A stretch of DNA of 15,610 nt, from the NCBI GenBank assembly GCA_903905665.1, contig CAIVHJ010000259.1:1-15610 (forward strand). The letters run 5' to 3'. The position numbers were made by a program, and so were the translations under genes. Positions within the stretch are counted from its first letter, which is position 1, and the number at the start of each line of letters is the position of its first letter. Shown here in pieces: positions 14,909-15,610 of this stretch. The stretch comes from an uncultured Phycisphaerales bacterium. Lineage in GTDB: Bacteria; Planctomycetota; Phycisphaerae; UBA1845; CAIVHJ01. The notes below the pieces were generated by a model. It saw only the letters and a program-made list of their open reading frames with translations. It ran no database searches and was not told the origin of the DNA.

Positions 14909-14921
14909 TATTCATTGTCAA
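14893..14921 (-). promoter_or_regulatory. Sigma70-type promoter for the lacI-family gene
   Basis: Read on the - strand, a perfect TTGACA (plus-strand 14916-14921) is followed after exactly 17 bases by TAAAAA (14893-14898), four of six matches to the consensus -10. The expected transcript starts about 60 bp before the regulator's ATG. The spacer contains one half of an inverted sequence pair (see the repeat at 14835-14908). Confidence 0.6.
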
Positions 14922-15052
14922 GAACTTTTTCCTCAATGGAGTCGCAATCTCCATCCAGAAGTCGAATGTATCTATCGCTATCTTCATTATTTACAATATG
15001 TTAAGAACTTGACGATCAAGAACCATAAACGCTTAGCAAAATGAATCTATAG

Positions 15053-15075
15053 CAGAGCATTGCGATAATGCTCTG
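15053..15075. repeat. Perfect 9-bp hairpin next to the terminator
   Basis: CAGAGCATT (15053-15061) and AATGCTCTG (15067-15075) form a perfect 9-bp stem around a 5-base loop. On the - strand it follows the main terminator and is trailed by an AT-rich but not T-rich stretch, so it may be a backup terminator, a transcript-stabilising hairpin, or a protein-binding palindrome. Confidence 0.5.
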
Positions 15076-15085
15076 AGTAAATAAA

Positions 15086-15109
15086 AACCCCCTGCGAAAG
15101 CAGGGGGTT
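15086..15109 (-). terminator. Intrinsic terminator of the GH3 gene
   Basis: AACCCCCTGC and GCAGGGGGTT form a perfect 10-bp stem closing a four-base loop (GAAA on the + strand, TTTC on the - strand). On the - strand the stem ends in GGGGG and runs into TTTTTATTTA, a classical Rho-independent terminator about 85 bp after the GH3 stop. On the + strand the following TTGGTTTTC is a weaker T-tract, so any + strand activity would be lower. Confidence 0.88.
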
Positions 15110-15194
15110 GGTTTTCAGTGAGTTAAGCCGAATTCGGCAACAAAAATTGTCTCATCTGCAGAGACTCACTCAGGTCATTACCGCAAAAACACAA

Positions 15195-15610
15195 TCATTT
15201 GATTTGGAAAGACGTTTCAAGTCCTTCACTGGAACTGGGGCCGATCCAGAGTTTGAACTCACCGGGTTCGATAATGACTCGCCCTGTTTCATCATAGAAG
15301 CCGAGTTCGTCGCCGGTCAGTTGGAATTCCACGCTTTTTGTCTCACCGGGTTGGAGTTCGATTTTGGCAAAGTTCTTCAGTTCTTTGACCGGTCGGGTGA
15401 TGCTGGCCACCAGATCGCGCACATAGAGTTGAACGGTTTCACAACCGGCGCGATCTCCCTGGTTGGTGATATCCACCGTGGCGAGCAACGAACCGTGTGG
15501 CCCGATTTCGGACCGATCCAATCGCAGGTTCGCATATTGGAATTTGGTGTAACTTAGACCATATCCAAACGAATACTGTGGTGTGACGGATTCGTCAATA
15601 TACTTGGAGG
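15195..15610 (-). CDS. Glycoside hydrolase family 3 C-terminal region with fibronectin-III-like domain (5' partial)
   Basis: The frame is open from the right edge to a stop at 15195, giving about 138 residues. It begins PQYSFGYGLSYTKF after a few residues. This is the hallmark FGYGLSYT motif that precedes the Fn3-like C-terminal domain of bacterial GH3 beta-glucosidases and beta-xylosidases. The rest (VDITNQGDRAGCETVQLYVRD, PVKELKNF, LQPGETKSVEF, FYDETGRVIIEPGEFKLWIG) is a complete Fn3-like domain, so the gene's real C-terminus is present and the catalytic (alpha/beta)8 part lies outside. A TTG at 15521 is internal, not the start. GH3 enzymes release terminal beta-linked glucose, xylose or GlcNAc; this Fn3-containing subtype is usually glucosidase or xylosidase, which cannot be settled here. 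The neighbouring LacI regulator could control it. Confidence 0.92.
   Translation of the reverse strand, partial: SKYIDESVTPQYSFGYGLSYTKFQYANLRLDRSEIGPHGSLLATVDITNQGDRAGCETVQLYVRDLVASITRPVKELKNFAKIELQPGETKSVEFQLTGDELGFYDETGRVIIEPGEFKLWIGPSSSEGLETSFQIK

Larger units (their letters stand above)
14828..15194. other. Intergenic region between GH3 gene end and lacI-family start
   Basis: This 367-bp AT-rich stretch holds no credible gene. From right to left it contains the 3' untranslated part of the GH3 message with short palindromes (GCCGAATTCGGC at 15127-15138; GTCTC/GAGAC at 15149-15165), the strong terminator at 15086-15109, and a second hairpin at 15053-15075. About 130 bp with nothing recognised come next, then the regulator promoter at 14893-14921 and leader. 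Confidence 0.6.

Noticed and set aside
15519..15521. TTG as a start codon for a small 108-residue protein
   Set aside because: The frame continues upstream to the window edge and encodes the conserved FGYGLSYT of GH3 enzymes, so this is an internal Leu codon.
1..15610. Mobile element, phage, CRISPR or anti-phage defence system
   Set aside because: No transposase, integrase, repeat-spacer array, direct-repeat boundary or defence-type protein is seen; the lone nuclease is an SNase-like surface enzyme in a metabolic operon.

Overview
The window looks like a chromosomal segment from a free-living PVC-group bacterium, most likely a planctomycete of the Phycisphaerae type. Pointers are a LacI regulator overlapping a large GFTLIELL pseudopilin with an H-Xn-D C-terminal motif, an acyl carrier protein paired with a phytoene-desaturase-like flavoprotein, and several lipoprotein carbohydrate enzymes. 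This placement is an inference from gene content, not a phylogeny. All thirteen protein genes are ordinary bacterial genes. I see no rRNA, tRNA, CRISPR, insertion sequence or phage gene.

Left region (1-10690): a probable peptidoglycan-glycan turnover and amino-sugar recycling locus. On the + strand are a SpoIID/LytB-domain protein (5' end outside the window), a tandem-domain GT2 glycosyltransferase, an ASKHA-fold sugar kinase, and a double-length MurQ homologue that resembles vertebrate glucokinase regulatory protein (GKRP) along its whole length. A lipoprotein Amidase_3 enzyme lies on the - strand and overlaps the MurQ/GKRP gene tail to tail by 23 bp. A divergent + strand operon then encodes a sodium:solute symporter, a GHL10 (DigH/YngK-like) lipoprotein glycosidase and a membrane-anchored thermonuclease-like nuclease. 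The amidase would strip stem peptides from peptidoglycan. SpoIID and GHL10 enzymes are both known to act on peptide-free (denuded) glycan. The symporter could import the products, the kinase could phosphorylate them, and the MurQ-like protein could cleave the lactyl ether of MurNAc-6-phosphate. The individual families are known; their joint use here is inferred.

Middle region (10691-12503): a short leader, an acyl carrier protein and a CrtI/phytoene-desaturase-like FAD oxidoreductase, probably one unit, suggesting redox chemistry on a carrier-bound or lipid substrate.

Right region (12543-15610, - strand): a GH3 glycosidase C-terminus entering from the right edge, a strong intrinsic terminator, then a LacI-family regulator with a recognisable sigma70-type promoter. 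The regulator overlaps a pseudopilin-like gene by ATGA. This looks like a sugar-utilisation and regulator module separate from the recycling locus.

The most interesting item is the tandem MurQ/GKRP-like protein. Its two halves have lost complementary sets of MurQ motifs, so together they could rebuild a single composite active site. It lies within an otherwise coherent denuded-glycan recycling neighbourhood.
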